A stretch of 64,000 nucleotides of DNA, taken from Verrucomicrobiota bacterium. Lineage in GTDB: Bacteria > Verrucomicrobiota > Verrucomicrobiia > Opitutales > Opitutaceae. Positions 1-8,569 of this stretch are shown in pieces. Below the pieces are notes generated by a model, which was given only the letters and a program-made list of their open reading frames with translations, had not been told where the DNA came from and ran no database searches. Position numbers and translations under genes: made by a program. The stretch covers positions 1-64,000 of the forward strand of contig JAEZGX010000040.1 of NCBI GenBank assembly GCA_023416735.1. Reading direction: 5' to 3'. Positions within the stretch are counted from its first letter, which is position 1. The number at the start of each line of letters is the position of its first letter.

Positions 1-356
1 ACAATCCGACGTCCGCGTGAGTCACTCTTGCGTCGATCATCCAATACTTCCGCCGTGATGGGTTCCACCTCCTCACAATATCCGACCCTTCACTGCCTTC
101 ATAGTGGGTCCTCCGTCGGTCGGATACGATCATTGGCTCGCCGTCGGCGAAGCATCGATCTGTTACGCATCTCCGCGATACGCTGTTGTCCACGGGCGCG
201 ACCGCTTCGCTCGCCTCTGCCCCGACAGTTAAACCTCAGCGATTATTAATGCGGATTTTCTGCGCTGCAACGGGCCACCCGGGATGACCGCGGCAGGTGC
301 AATGCCGGGCTTCAGTTTGACGATGTCGGCAATTTCATTCTGCTCACGCTACTTCC
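1..356. other. Left-edge stretch with no gene recognised
   Basis: I see no convincing coding region. One short frame is open, but its translation is rich in Arg and Ser with no domain-like pattern. No tRNA, riboswitch core or terminator was recognised. The last part is presumably the promoter and leader of the exported protein that starts at 357. The left portion may belong to a gene outside the window. Confidence 0.4.
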
Positions 357-1124
357 ATGACCTCTCGTAGCGTGTATCTCGTTCTTCTGTTCGTTTTTCA
401 GTCGTCCGTATATTCTCTCATGGGAGCGGACTCAGCGGTGAGGCAGCGGGTGGAGGCGTCGTTTCTCATTGCCCAAGGCCGTTTGCCGGCGGCGGCCGAA
501 CTTGCTGAATGGAGCGGTGCGGCTGCTTCTGGCACGGTCGGCGATTTGGTGGAGAAACATCGGACGCTGTTGCAACAAGATCCCGCGGCGCGTCGTGCTG
601 TGATCGCGAAAGCGTTCGCGGATGCGTTTGGACGTGCGCCGGAAGCGAGCCAGTCCACGCAAGAGCAACTCGTTTTGACGTATAACGAACAAGTTAAAGC
701 GCACGTCGCCGAGCTTCGGCAACGCCCAGACGAATATCGCGCGGTTCTTGATCGTGCCTATCAGCGGGTGATCCGGCGTGCGGTTTACGAAGAAGAGGTC
801 GCCTATTGGAACGAGTTCGACGTTTTGGCGTATTCAATGGTGGTGGGGTGCGTGGATAACTGGGGCCGCCGCAACCAGCCCGGACTGATGGTTACCGCCG
901 GAACCCCGACCATTTCTCATAACAGTGTTTATCTCGATACGGTGACCTTGTCGCCGAAGGTCGCAGAAGAGGCTCGCGCTGCGGCGGGATTGGCGGGCGC
1001 TACGACGGACTACCATAGCTATGCTTCGGCCCGCACGGTCATTGCGCCTGGTTCTGACAAGATTGTCGCAAACGGTGGGATTCATTTCGTCGCGGCGTTA
1101 GCCGACGGCGTTGTTGCTCGTTGA
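357..1124 (+). CDS. Small exported protein, DUF4214-like helical, function unknown
   Basis: A 255-residue protein. It opens with a hydrophobic segment (VYLVLLFVF, about residues 7-15) and a small-residue region near residue 24, which reads as a Sec signal peptide. The mature part is mostly helical. The early stretch 'EASFLIAQGRLPAAAELAEW' is loosely reminiscent of DUF4214-type repeats; that is a weak resemblance, not an assignment. The C-terminal half has an aromatic, polar region (WGRRNQPGLMVT, about residue 169 on) and ends in a small beta-rich tail. The start at 357 keeps the signal peptide intact, although no strong ribosome binding site precedes it. It converges on the large secreted protein encoded on the other strand, and a strong hairpin separates the two. 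Function is unknown; an extracellular role is inferred from the signal peptide only. Confidence 0.7.
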   Translation: MTSRSVYLVLLFVFQSSVYSLMGADSAVRQRVEASFLIAQGRLPAAAELAEWSGAAASGTVGDLVEKHRTLLQQDPAARRAVIAKAFADAFGRAPEASQSTQEQLVLTYNEQVKAHVAELRQRPDEYRAVLDRAYQRVIRRAVYEEEVAYWNEFDVLAYSMVVGCVDNWGRRNQPGLMVTAGTPTISHNSVYLDTVTLSPKVAEEARAAAGLAGATTDYHSYASARTVIAPGSDKIVANGGIHFVAALADGVVAR

Positions 1125-1158
1125 AGTGCGGACTCGGCGTGGGCGTCGATCGTTCACG

Positions 1159-1188
1159 AAAAAACCGGCGGCCCGTGAGGGCCGCCGG
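1159..1188 (-). terminator. Intrinsic terminator of the 885-residue secreted protein gene
   Basis: A perfect 10-bp stem (CCGGCGGCCC / GGGCCGCCGG) with a GTGA loop. Read on the minus strand it is followed by six T, the standard form of a rho-independent terminator. It lies about 60 bases past the stop of the minus-strand gene. On the plus strand only a weak T-rich stretch follows, so it may also partly stop the converging gene. Confidence 0.85.
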
Positions 1189-1245
1189 CGTTGGTTTATA
1201 TGATCAACTCACTCGTTGGTCGCTTTCGTAAGCTGGAACCTGCGA

Positions 1246-3903
1246 TCAGTTGACGTTGGTTGTGTTGATCAGGAAGGGATAGCCGTTGAACGGCACTTCA
1301 CCGGCGAATTCGAACGGCTGGTTGCCGTCGGCTCCGGCACCAAAGGTCTTTTTGTTTCGCGCGTCGTGAATCTTGCCGACGCGGAAGCTGATCATCTTTT
1401 TGCCGCGGAAATCGGTGACCGAGAGGATCGGGCCGCGAATCGCGGTGCTGACGGCGACAGGGTCGTCCATGCGCTTGTCCTTGATCGTCCGATAAACGGC
1501 GCCTTTGCCCTCGAAGGTAACCGCCGCAACCACTTTCCGATCACCGCGGACCGCAATGTAGATGAGGTTGTTGAACGGATCGGGCTCGTATTGCGTGCCA
1601 TCGGCCTTGCGCGGGATGAGCGGCAGGTTGCTGTCGCCGCGCCGCGTGAAGCACATGCTCACCGGGTTGCGGCCAACGTTGAACGTGCCGGCGATGCGCA
1701 ACGATCCCAAGCGCTCCCACGAGGCGCGGCGGATGAGCGGCGTCGTGTCGATGATGCTGATCGTGCCGTCTTCCGACGCGACGTAGGCTTTGTAGTAGTC
1801 TTTCGTCCAGCGATCCATCTTGAAGCCGGCGAGGACGGCATTGGGGCTGGAGATGTTGGCCTGCCAGACCACCTTCGGGGTGATGCTCGGCTTGACGGAG
1901 AACGCCTGCGGGAAGTTCGAGTCGCCGGTGCCGCGAGCGGCCATGGTGGCCTTGAAGCTCAAGGCGGAGCTGAGATAGCTCTCGCGGACGTAGCTGAACA
2001 ACGGCTCGAGGTCGACGAGAGCGACCTTGTTGTCGAACTTCGAACCGACGATGGCGTAGCCGCTGCGAGCGACGACACCAGCCCAGCCGCCGTCGTAAAC
2101 GTTCTTGCGGTGCTTATCCGTGCTGAGGTCGATCTGGCTGAGGACGAGATTGCCCGTTTGCGACGGACCGCTCCACCAACCATTGCTGGCAGCCGAAACC
2201 GATGACGGCATCGCCATGGGCAGGTCGACGTAGCCCAAGAGCTTCAAGGCGGACCAGCTGCCTTGGTTGGGCATGGCGATGTAGGGCCACGTGTGGAAGG
2301 GGAGGTATTTGCCTTCGAGGGCGAAGACGGCCAGCTGACCTTTCTTCGTGGCGGTGTCCCAGATCGTAACGAGCGCGAATTCGTTCGCCGTCGTCATCGT
2401 GACGCTGGTCGGAACTTTATGCGCGGGAAACTGGAACGCCGGGTAAGGGCGCTCGTGGCCCGCGCGGCTGGTCTGCGTGCCGGCGACGGCGAGTTTGCCG
2501 CCCTGGTAAATGACGATCGCTTCGTTGCACTGCATGCCGTAATTGCGCGCCATCGCGATGGGATACTTCGGCAGCGAGCCGAAGAACTTGGCGTAGTGCG
2601 GTTCGCGGGTTTGCAGATCGGGGTGCGGTTTGCCGCTCGCCCAATCAAGACGCGGGCTGATCGCGAAGACTCGGTCGTAGTAAGCATACACTTGGATGCG
2701 GTCGAGGCCGGGATCGCTGGGGTCCGTCGGGATGTAACCGACTTGGCCGCTTTCGCTCCAGTAGTCGCCGTCGGTCTTCGGCGGGCCGCCGAGTTCATAC
2801 GGATTGGTGCGGATGTAGCCGCTGGTCCGCGGGAAGGACGGAGGACGATAGAGGGTCGGACGATCGTCGCTGGCGCCAGGGCTCAGGTCGAGAAAGCTGG
2901 GTCCGAGACGCAGTTCCATGGTCGCCTTATCAACGCCCGTCGCGAGCTTGTGATAAAGGGTTTCGTTCAGGTTACCGTTGGCGTCGTAGAGTTGGGACGC
3001 GATCGAATCGGAAGGATTCGGCGAGGGAGTGGGCTCCTGGTCTTCAGCGGGGGCGCTGGGTTCGTTGGGTTCCGGAGCCGGAGGAGGAGTGCTGCCGCCG
3101 TTCTGCACCACGGTGATGGCAACTTCGAACGGTGTGCCGACGGTGCCTTTGCGGTCGGTGGACGAATAAGGCGTCGCGCGGAGGACGTGCGAGCCGAGCG
3201 GGGGCGACCACTTGCGATATTTACCGGAGTCGTCACCGCCGATCGCGTAAGGTGCGATATTCTCGGTGATCGTCTTACCGTTGAGCGTGAACGCGATGCT
3301 GCCTGGTTTCCCGTTGACGTCTGCGCGGATGTTGAGGGAAGCGCCGTCGGCGGCGAGGTCGATCACCGCGCCAGGAGTGAGCGTGCGAATGTCGCGCTGC
3401 GTCGCTGAGTTGACGAGCGTGAGCTTGGTCACGGCGAGCGTCGTCGGCGTTGGAAGCGGAGCGGCGGCGGCCGCGGACACATTCAGTGTCACCTCGAAAG
3501 CAGCGCCCTGCGTTCCTCTCCGATCGGTGGAGGTGTAGGGAACGGCACGAAGCTTGTGCGTCCCCGCGGTGGGCGTCCATTTCCTATATTTCCCGGAATC
3601 GTCGGCCCAGAATGCATAAGGAGCGACGTTTTCGGTCCGGACCAAGGCGCCATCGTAATAAAAAGCAATACTGCGGACCGAGCTGTTGCCTTCGGCGCGA
3701 ATATTGAGGGCGGTCCCGTCGTTCAGGAGGGAGATGTCATTGGTGCTGCTCAGCGCGCGAATATCTTTCTGCGTAGAGGTATTGATAAGAACCAACCGGG
3801 TGACGGCGGGCAACGGGGTGGTTTGTGCGAAACTCTGAGAGAGGAATCCGCATAGAACCAACGCACCGGCGAGGGATATATTTTTGATAAGTGCCGTAGG
3901 CAT
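1246..3903 (-). CDS. Secreted protein: two Ig-like repeats plus beta-propeller-like domain
   Basis: 885 residues. A signal peptide (hydrophobic core 10-22, likely cleavage after SQSFAQ, residue 27) precedes two homologous beta-sandwich-like repeats at about 34-142 and 157-266. Both carry 'DDSGKYRKW' and 'PY.STDR.GT', as in repeats seen in many bacterial surface proteins. A Pro/Glu-rich linker (about 268-300) leads into a roughly 580-residue domain shared almost entirely with the neighbouring 609-residue protein. That domain has blade-like segments such as 'VALVDLEPL', 'ISIIDTTPL' and 'LIYIAVRGDRK', resembling YVTN-type propellers. No catalytic motif is evident. It has its own terminator and leader, so it is a separate transcription unit from its paralogue. 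Adhesion, binding or surface scaffolding is possible but is inference. Confidence 0.8.
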   Translation of the reverse strand: MPTALIKNISLAGALVLCGFLSQSFAQTTPLPAVTRLVLINTSTQKDIRALSSTNDISLLNDGTALNIRAEGNSSVRSIAFYYDGALVRTENVAPYAFWADDSGKYRKWTPTAGTHKLRAVPYTSTDRRGTQGAAFEVTLNVSAAAAAPLPTPTTLAVTKLTLVNSATQRDIRTLTPGAVIDLAADGASLNIRADVNGKPGSIAFTLNGKTITENIAPYAIGGDDSGKYRKWSPPLGSHVLRATPYSSTDRKGTVGTPFEVAITVVQNGGSTPPPAPEPNEPSAPAEDQEPTPSPNPSDSIASQLYDANGNLNETLYHKLATGVDKATMELRLGPSFLDLSPGASDDRPTLYRPPSFPRTSGYIRTNPYELGGPPKTDGDYWSESGQVGYIPTDPSDPGLDRIQVYAYYDRVFAISPRLDWASGKPHPDLQTREPHYAKFFGSLPKYPIAMARNYGMQCNEAIVIYQGGKLAVAGTQTSRAGHERPYPAFQFPAHKVPTSVTMTTANEFALVTIWDTATKKGQLAVFALEGKYLPFHTWPYIAMPNQGSWSALKLLGYVDLPMAMPSSVSAASNGWWSGPSQTGNLVLSQIDLSTDKHRKNVYDGGWAGVVARSGYAIVGSKFDNKVALVDLEPLFSYVRESYLSSALSFKATMAARGTGDSNFPQAFSVKPSITPKVVWQANISSPNAVLAGFKMDRWTKDYYKAYVASEDGTISIIDTTPLIRRASWERLGSLRIAGTFNVGRNPVSMCFTRRGDSNLPLIPRKADGTQYEPDPFNNLIYIAVRGDRKVVAAVTFEGKGAVYRTIKDKRMDDPVAVSTAIRGPILSVTDFRGKKMISFRVGKIHDARNKKTFGAGADGNQPFEFAGEVPFNGYPFLINTTNVN

Positions 3904-3928
3904 GCTCGTATTATTTTCCGTGTTATCC

Positions 3929-3947
3929 CCCGACGATCTGCGTCGGG
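3929..3947 (-). promoter_or_regulatory. Short hairpin in the leader of the 885-residue gene
   Basis: A perfect 7-bp inverted repeat (CCCGACG / CGTCGGG, 5-base loop) lies 26 bases upstream of the start codon on the minus strand. On that strand the G-rich run at its 3' side precedes the start. It could be an operator or a leader structure affecting translation. The only evidence is symmetry and position. Confidence 0.3.
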
Positions 3948-4105
3948 AGGAAGGCGATGAGAGCAGCTCACGCAGGGATGGGAAGCCTGCACGTGGTAAA
4001 CACCTCGTAAGAGTCTTCAGTAGAATCCCCGATAGTAATCTTCGCGTCTTACCTATAGGCGAAGATCTCGAATTAGTGGGTATCAGGTTTTTCCGGAGCA
4101 GACGT

Positions 4106-4138
4106 AAAAAAACCGGCGGCCAAATCGGCCGCCGGTTT
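4106..4138 (-). terminator. Intrinsic terminator of the 609-residue secreted protein gene
   Basis: Stem AAACCGGCGGCC / GGCCGCCGGTTT with loop AAATC, followed on the minus strand by a run of seven T that overlaps the stem foot. It sits about 60 bases after the gene stop and upstream of the next gene's leader, showing that the two paralogues are terminated separately. The stem core CCGGCGGCC is shared with the terminator at 1159-1188, as expected if the duplication included the 3' end. Confidence 0.85.
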
Positions 4139-4199
4139 CGTTGCTACGTGCGACACCACACGCTGCATGCTCTCTATCGCTTGATGTTTGGACCTGCGA

Positions 4200-6029
4200 T
4201 CAGTTTACGTTGGTTGAATTGAGCAGGAAAGGATACCCGGCGAAGGGGACTTCACCGGCGAACTCGAAGGGCGCTTTTCCGTCGGCGCCGCAGCCATACA
4301 CCTTCTTGTTGCGAGCGTCGTTGATGGCGCCGACGCGGAAGCTCACCATCTTTTGGCCGCGGAAGTCGGCGACCGAAACCATGGGGCCGCGGATCGCGGT
4401 GCTTACCGCCACGGGGTCGCCCATTCGTTTGTCTTTAATGGTTCGATATACGGAGCCCTTGCCTTCGAAGGTCACCGCAGCCACCAACTTCCGGTCGCCG
4501 CGAACGGCAATATAGAAGATGTTGTTCAACGGATCGGGCGAAATCTGCGAGCCGTCGGATTTCTTCGGAAGGAGCGGCAGGTTGCTGTCGCCGCGGCGGG
4601 TGAACGCCATGCTCACCGGATTGCGGCCAACGTTAAACGTGCCGGCGATGCGCAGCGAGCCGAGGCGCTCCCACGAATTGCGCTTCATCAGCGGCGAGGT
4701 ATCGACGATCGAAATCGTGCCGTCTTCCGACGCGACGTAGGCTTTGAAATAATCTTTCGTCCAGCGATCCATCCTGATGCCGGCGAGAACGGTCGTCGGC
4801 TTGGAGACCGTGCTTTGCCAGACGACTTTAGGCGCGATGGAAGGTTTTACGGAGAAGGCTTGAGGGAAGTTGCTGTCGCCCGTGCCCCGGGCCGCGAGCG
4901 TGGATTTGTAGCTGGCGGCGGAACTGAGGTAGCTCTCGCGCATATAAGTGAAGAGCGGAGCGAGGTCGACGAGCGCGACCTTGTTATCATATTTCGAAGC
5001 GACGATGGCGTAGCCGCCGCGCGCAACGACGCCGGCCCAGGAGCCGTTATAAACATTCTTGCGATCTGAATCCTTGCTGAGATCGATCTGGCTCAGAACC
5101 TTTCCGCCGGTTTGCGAAGGGCCGCTCCACCAACCGTTGCTCGCGGCGGAGACGGACGTCGGCGTGGCCATGGGAAGATCGATATAGCCGAGAAGCTTGA
5201 AGGCCGACCAGCTGCCTTGGTTGGGCATGCCCATATACGGCCACGTATGAAATTTCAGGTATTTGCCCTCGAGTGCGAAGACGGCCAGCTGGCCCTTCTT
5301 TGTCGTGGTGTCCCAAACGGTCACGAGACCGAATTCATTGGCAGTAGTAATCGCGACGCCGGTCGGAACTTTGTTTTTGGGGAAAACGAATCCGGGGTAG
5401 GGGCGTTCAGCGGACGTGCGGCTGGTCTGGGTGCCGGCCACGGCCATGTAACCTCCGCGATAGAGCACGATGGCTTCGTTGCACTGCATGCCATAGTTGC
5501 GCGCCATGGCGATCGGATGCTTCGGCAGGGCGCCGAAGAGGGTCGCGTAGTAAGGTTCGCGCGTTTGCAGATCGGGATGCGGTTTGCCGCTGGCCCAGTC
5601 GAGGCGGGGACTGATGGCGAAAACGCGATCGTAGTAGGCGTAAAGCTGAGTGCGATCGAGGCCTGGATCGCTGGGATCCGTGGGCACATACGCCACTTGG
5701 CCGCTCTCGCTCCAGTAGTCGCCGTCCGTTTTGGGGGAACTGCCGAGTTCGTAAGGGTTAGTGCGGATGTAGCCGTCTGAACGCTTGTAGGACGGCGGGC
5801 GATAAAGGGTGGGGCGGTCGTCGCTCGCCTTGGGGCTCAGGTCTTGGAAGCTGGGTCCAAGTCGCAGCTCCATGGTCGCCTTATCATAAGTCTGCGCCAA
5901 ACGCGTATAAACTGTCGCATCCAGCGAACCATCCGATTTATAAAGCGATTGGGCGGAGAGGGGACTGAGATAGGTGAAGAAGATAAAAAAGAAGCCGGCA
6001 CTAACGCTGACAGGGCGTGATTTGAACAT
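4200..6029 (-). CDS. Secreted beta-propeller-like protein, tandem paralogue
   Basis: 609 residues. A hydrophobic signal sequence (about residues 8-26) is followed directly by the same domain that forms residues 303-885 of the adjacent 885-residue protein; the Ig-like repeats and Pro-rich linker are absent. Long stretches are the same or nearly so in both (for example 'DRVFAISPRLDWASGKPHPD' and 'SVSAASNGWWSGPSQTG'), and both end in 'TNVN'. Such conservation across the whole length suggests a fairly recent or functionally constrained duplication. I recognise no catalytic residues. An extracellular location follows from the signal peptide. I could not assign a named family. Confidence 0.8.
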   Translation of the reverse strand: MFKSRPVSVSAGFFFIFFTYLSPLSAQSLYKSDGSLDATVYTRLAQTYDKATMELRLGPSFQDLSPKASDDRPTLYRPPSYKRSDGYIRTNPYELGSSPKTDGDYWSESGQVAYVPTDPSDPGLDRTQLYAYYDRVFAISPRLDWASGKPHPDLQTREPYYATLFGALPKHPIAMARNYGMQCNEAIVLYRGGYMAVAGTQTSRTSAERPYPGFVFPKNKVPTGVAITTANEFGLVTVWDTTTKKGQLAVFALEGKYLKFHTWPYMGMPNQGSWSAFKLLGYIDLPMATPTSVSAASNGWWSGPSQTGGKVLSQIDLSKDSDRKNVYNGSWAGVVARGGYAIVASKYDNKVALVDLAPLFTYMRESYLSSAASYKSTLAARGTGDSNFPQAFSVKPSIAPKVVWQSTVSKPTTVLAGIRMDRWTKDYFKAYVASEDGTISIVDTSPLMKRNSWERLGSLRIAGTFNVGRNPVSMAFTRRGDSNLPLLPKKSDGSQISPDPLNNIFYIAVRGDRKLVAAVTFEGKGSVYRTIKDKRMGDPVAVSTAIRGPMVSVADFRGQKMVSFRVGAINDARNKKVYGCGADGKAPFEFAGEVPFAGYPFLLNSTNVN

Positions 6030-6488
6030 TATCAGGATGGTTGATCATTTTACTTTTGCTGCTGTGCCGGACCTGTCGGACGGGATGAGAACATGCTAGG
6101 CGGGGGTGTGAAGCTTTTACCGGGTCAAAAACCGGTAAGTAATCCGATGGAGGGGTGAGATGAACCCCCAATAACATGCCTGCTCACCTGCGTTCCTAGA
6201 GAATATTGCTCGCATATTTTTCCCCAGGTAAAGACACCCGAAATAACCCGGCACCTGCAGCGGGAGCCCGGTTCTACATGGCCCCTTGCAAAAAGGTTCC
6301 GTATTGATCCGGCAAAATTGCCGGCGCTGTAGCCGAATTTCGGATACTCCTTATATCCAACGAGCAGCGGAGGTGCTTCTCGACCGGCCCTGTCGCAATG
6401 GATCGACATCAAGCCGCGGCAGAGCGGCACCAGCCGGCGAAGCGCGGTTTACGGCGGACCGCGGAGTAGCTGACGGGGACGTCGCCGA
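6030..6488. other. Intergenic stretch with several hairpins, no gene
   Basis: This 459-base gap lies between the aldo/keto reductase stop and the start of the 609-residue gene. I find no convincing ORF. It holds at least three symmetrical elements: TTACCGG / CCGGTAA near 6118-6136, GGGG / CCCC near 6152-6168, and CCGGCAA / TTGCCGG near 6310-6325. It is less GC-rich than the neighbouring genes. It probably contains the promoter region of the 609-residue gene. A small RNA is possible but unsupported. Confidence 0.4.
6118..6136. promoter_or_regulatory. Palindrome upstream of the 609-residue gene
   Basis: TTACCGG and CCGGTAA form an inverted repeat around an A-rich centre, about 90 bases upstream of the minus-strand start at 6029. 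The distance and symmetry fit an operator, but no regulator can be named. A hairpin acting at RNA level is the alternative. Confidence 0.25.
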
Positions 6489-7505
6489 TCAGCGATGGAC
6501 GGACGCCATGCCTTGAGCGTGATAGCGGTCGCCGATCGCGGCGCCAGCGGGCAGAATCGAGTCGATCTCGCGAAGTTCGTCAGGGCTTAGGGTAACCGTT
6601 GCAGCGGAGAGGTTTTCCTCGAGATAGCTGACGCGTTTCGTGCCAGGAATCGGAACGATATCCAAGCCCTGAGCGAGAACCCAGGCGAGGGCGAGCTGGC
6701 CTGGGGTGCAACCTTTGCGGCTGGCCATCGCTTCAATTTTCGCGACGAGCTCCAGGTTCTTGTTGAAGTTATCGCCTTGGAAACGCGGGGAGTTGCGTCG
6801 GTAGTCGTCAGCCGGAAGGTCTTCGAAGCGCTTGAATTGGCCGGTGAGGAATCCGCGGCCCAGCGGACTGTAGGCGACGAAACCTATCCCGAGTTCACGA
6901 ACCACGGGAAGCACGTCGGTTTCGACGTCGCGGCTCCAGAGCGAGTATTCTGTCTGCAGCGCAGCGATAGGGTGGACTGCGGCAGCGCGCCGAATGGTGG
7001 GGGGAGCTGCTTCGGAGAGGCCCAAGTGGCGAACTTTACCGGCGCGAACAAGTTCCGCCATGGCGCCAACGGTGTCCTCGATGGGAACCTTGGGGTCGAC
7101 ACGATGCTGATAATAAAGGTCGATCGTATCCACTCTGAGGCGACGCAAGCTGGCTTCGCAGCAGGAGCGAACGTAGTCGGGGTCGCCGCGCACGCCGAGG
7201 AATTCTCCGTTCGGCCCGCGCACGTTGCCGAATTTGGTTGCGAGCACGACATGATCGCGGCGACCGGCGATAGCGCGGCCGACGAGTTCTTCGTTGCGGC
7301 CCGAACCATACATGTCGGCGGTGTCGAGAAAGTTGCCGCCGAGATCGAGAAAGCGATGGATGACGCGAATGGATTCATCCTCGTTCAGGCTAACCGGCGC
7401 GTAGAATTCGCTCATGCCCATGCAGCCGAGCCCGAGGGCGGAAACCTGCAGGCCGTGCGCTCCCAGTCGCCGAGTGCCGAGTTCGAAATTCGATTGCGTG
7501 CTCAT
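6489..7505 (-). CDS. Aldo/keto reductase
   Basis: A 338-residue NAD(P)H-dependent oxidoreductase of the aldo/keto reductase superfamily, (beta/alpha)8 fold, cytoplasmic. The catalytic tetrad is readable: Asp61 and Tyr66 in DTADMYG, Lys91 in ATKFG, and His134 in YYQHR. The C-terminal 'IPGTKR' motif for the cofactor phosphate is present. The sequence style (LGLGCMGMSEFY) matches the aryl-alcohol-dehydrogenase-related AKR group. I start at 7505, where the conserved N-terminus begins; the frame is open further upstream but that part runs antisense-like and overlaps the next gene. It follows the ATP-grasp gene by 64 bases on the same strand. The substrate cannot be predicted. Confidence 0.93.
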   Translation of the reverse strand: MSTQSNFELGTRRLGAHGLQVSALGLGCMGMSEFYAPVSLNEDESIRVIHRFLDLGGNFLDTADMYGSGRNEELVGRAIAGRRDHVVLATKFGNVRGPNGEFLGVRGDPDYVRSCCEASLRRLRVDTIDLYYQHRVDPKVPIEDTVGAMAELVRAGKVRHLGLSEAAPPTIRRAAAVHPIAALQTEYSLWSRDVETDVLPVVRELGIGFVAYSPLGRGFLTGQFKRFEDLPADDYRRNSPRFQGDNFNKNLELVAKIEAMASRKGCTPGQLALAWVLAQGLDIVPIPGTKRVSYLEENLSAATVTLSPDELREIDSILPAGAAIGDRYHAQGMASVHR

Positions 7506-7569
7506 GGGCGGCAATGAGTAGCGAGACGGGCGAAACTCAACCGGCCGCTGAATTTGTCGTTGCGCGCAA

Positions 7570-8454
7570 TTAGCGGAAGCGACGCGGGAGTTGCCAGTCG
7601 CGGCCGAGTGCTTCGTCGAGAGCGTCGTCGGCGAAGTTGAAATTCCCGGCCGCGGGAGAGTGGGTGAGCTCGCCGAAATAGATGTCGCCCCGGACCGCAT
7701 AAAGATCGACGCGGAGGAAGTCGGTGTCGCACGCGAGGGCTTCTGCGATGGCGATCATACGCGCGAGTTGCGGGGGGCGCGCAGGACGGAGACGGGCGAT
7801 CGGAGCGGGGCCGATGCGGGAGGTGATGGGCGACCAGTCTGGAAAGAAGAAGTCGCGCGTGTGTCCGGTGAAACGATCCTGGTCGACCTCGATGAAACGA
7901 ACGCGCTGGTGGATGACGTAGAATTTGAAGTCGGCGGGAACGCCATTGGCGTCGCCGAGATATTCTTCAAAGAGAATGCGCCGAGGCAGTCGGAAATACT
8001 GCCATTCCCAATAGTGAAGGCCGTAGTCGGTGCGCAGCCATTGGGAAGCGCGGCGACGAATTTCGGCTGCGGGAGGCGGGCGCGCCGCGTTGATTAAAAT
8101 CATGGATGAGCCGTGAGACGCTTTCATCACCCACGGCTCCAGCGGGATGGAGGAAAGGGCGCTTTCAACGGTGGCATGAACACCGAGAAGCCGGGGCAAG
8201 CGAACGTCACGACAGGTGGCGCGCACGTAATCGCGGACGGCGAGTTTGTCGGCGTAGATTTTAAGGATCGCCCGGCGATCGTGGCGGAGCTTGTAACGAA
8301 CCTTTTCGCTAAACGTGCGTGGAGGGAGATCGACGTCGCGAGTGGTGGGAAGGCGATAGGAGCGAGCGGCGCCCCAGTCGAAAGGGATCAGTCCGTGCGC
8401 GACGCTGCGTTTCAATGCTCCCTGCAGTCGGTCGGACCATCGATTCGCGAACAC
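7570..8454 (-). CDS. TupA-like ATP-grasp protein
   Basis: 294 residues with a GTG start. It matches the TupA-like ATP-grasp family (teichuronopeptide synthesis and polysaccharide gene clusters). Readable features are 'RTFSEKVRYKLRHDRR' near the N-terminus, 'PWVMKASHGSSMILI' (ATP-grasp Lys and loop), 'ILFEEYLGD' and 'PADFKFYVIHQ', and 'FLRVDLYAV...IYFGELT' with the Asp and Glu expected to bind Mg-ATP. Members form amide or similar bonds on cell-surface polymers and usually sit in glycan clusters; here no glycosyltransferases adjoin it, so the acceptor is unknown. No signal peptide, hence cytoplasmic. Confidence 0.85.
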   Translation of the reverse strand: MFANRWSDRLQGALKRSVAHGLIPFDWGAARSYRLPTTRDVDLPPRTFSEKVRYKLRHDRRAILKIYADKLAVRDYVRATCRDVRLPRLLGVHATVESALSSIPLEPWVMKASHGSSMILINAARPPPAAEIRRRASQWLRTDYGLHYWEWQYFRLPRRILFEEYLGDANGVPADFKFYVIHQRVRFIEVDQDRFTGHTRDFFFPDWSPITSRIGPAPIARLRPARPPQLARMIAIAEALACDTDFLRVDLYAVRGDIYFGELTHSPAAGNFNFADDALDEALGRDWQLPRRFR

Positions 8455-8569
8455 GGGCCGAGCTTAGCAGGAGGGAGGCACGGCGAAAACCGGGCTGCAC
8501 ACGAAGCCGGTGCGCCGTGTTTCCCTGATGTAAGTGCGATGCGACGGCGTGGAGAGGTTCAAACCTGCG

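Noticed and set aside
943..1000. 'TVTLSPKV' in the small exported protein as a second TonB-receptor-like segment
   Set aside because: Only a short coincidental match; the following GY..A.TLAG part present in the macroglobulin is missing.
6125..6430. 101-codon minus-strand frame in the gap before the 609-residue gene
   Set aside because: No signal, domain or codon pattern; the region is rich in hairpins and looks regulatory.
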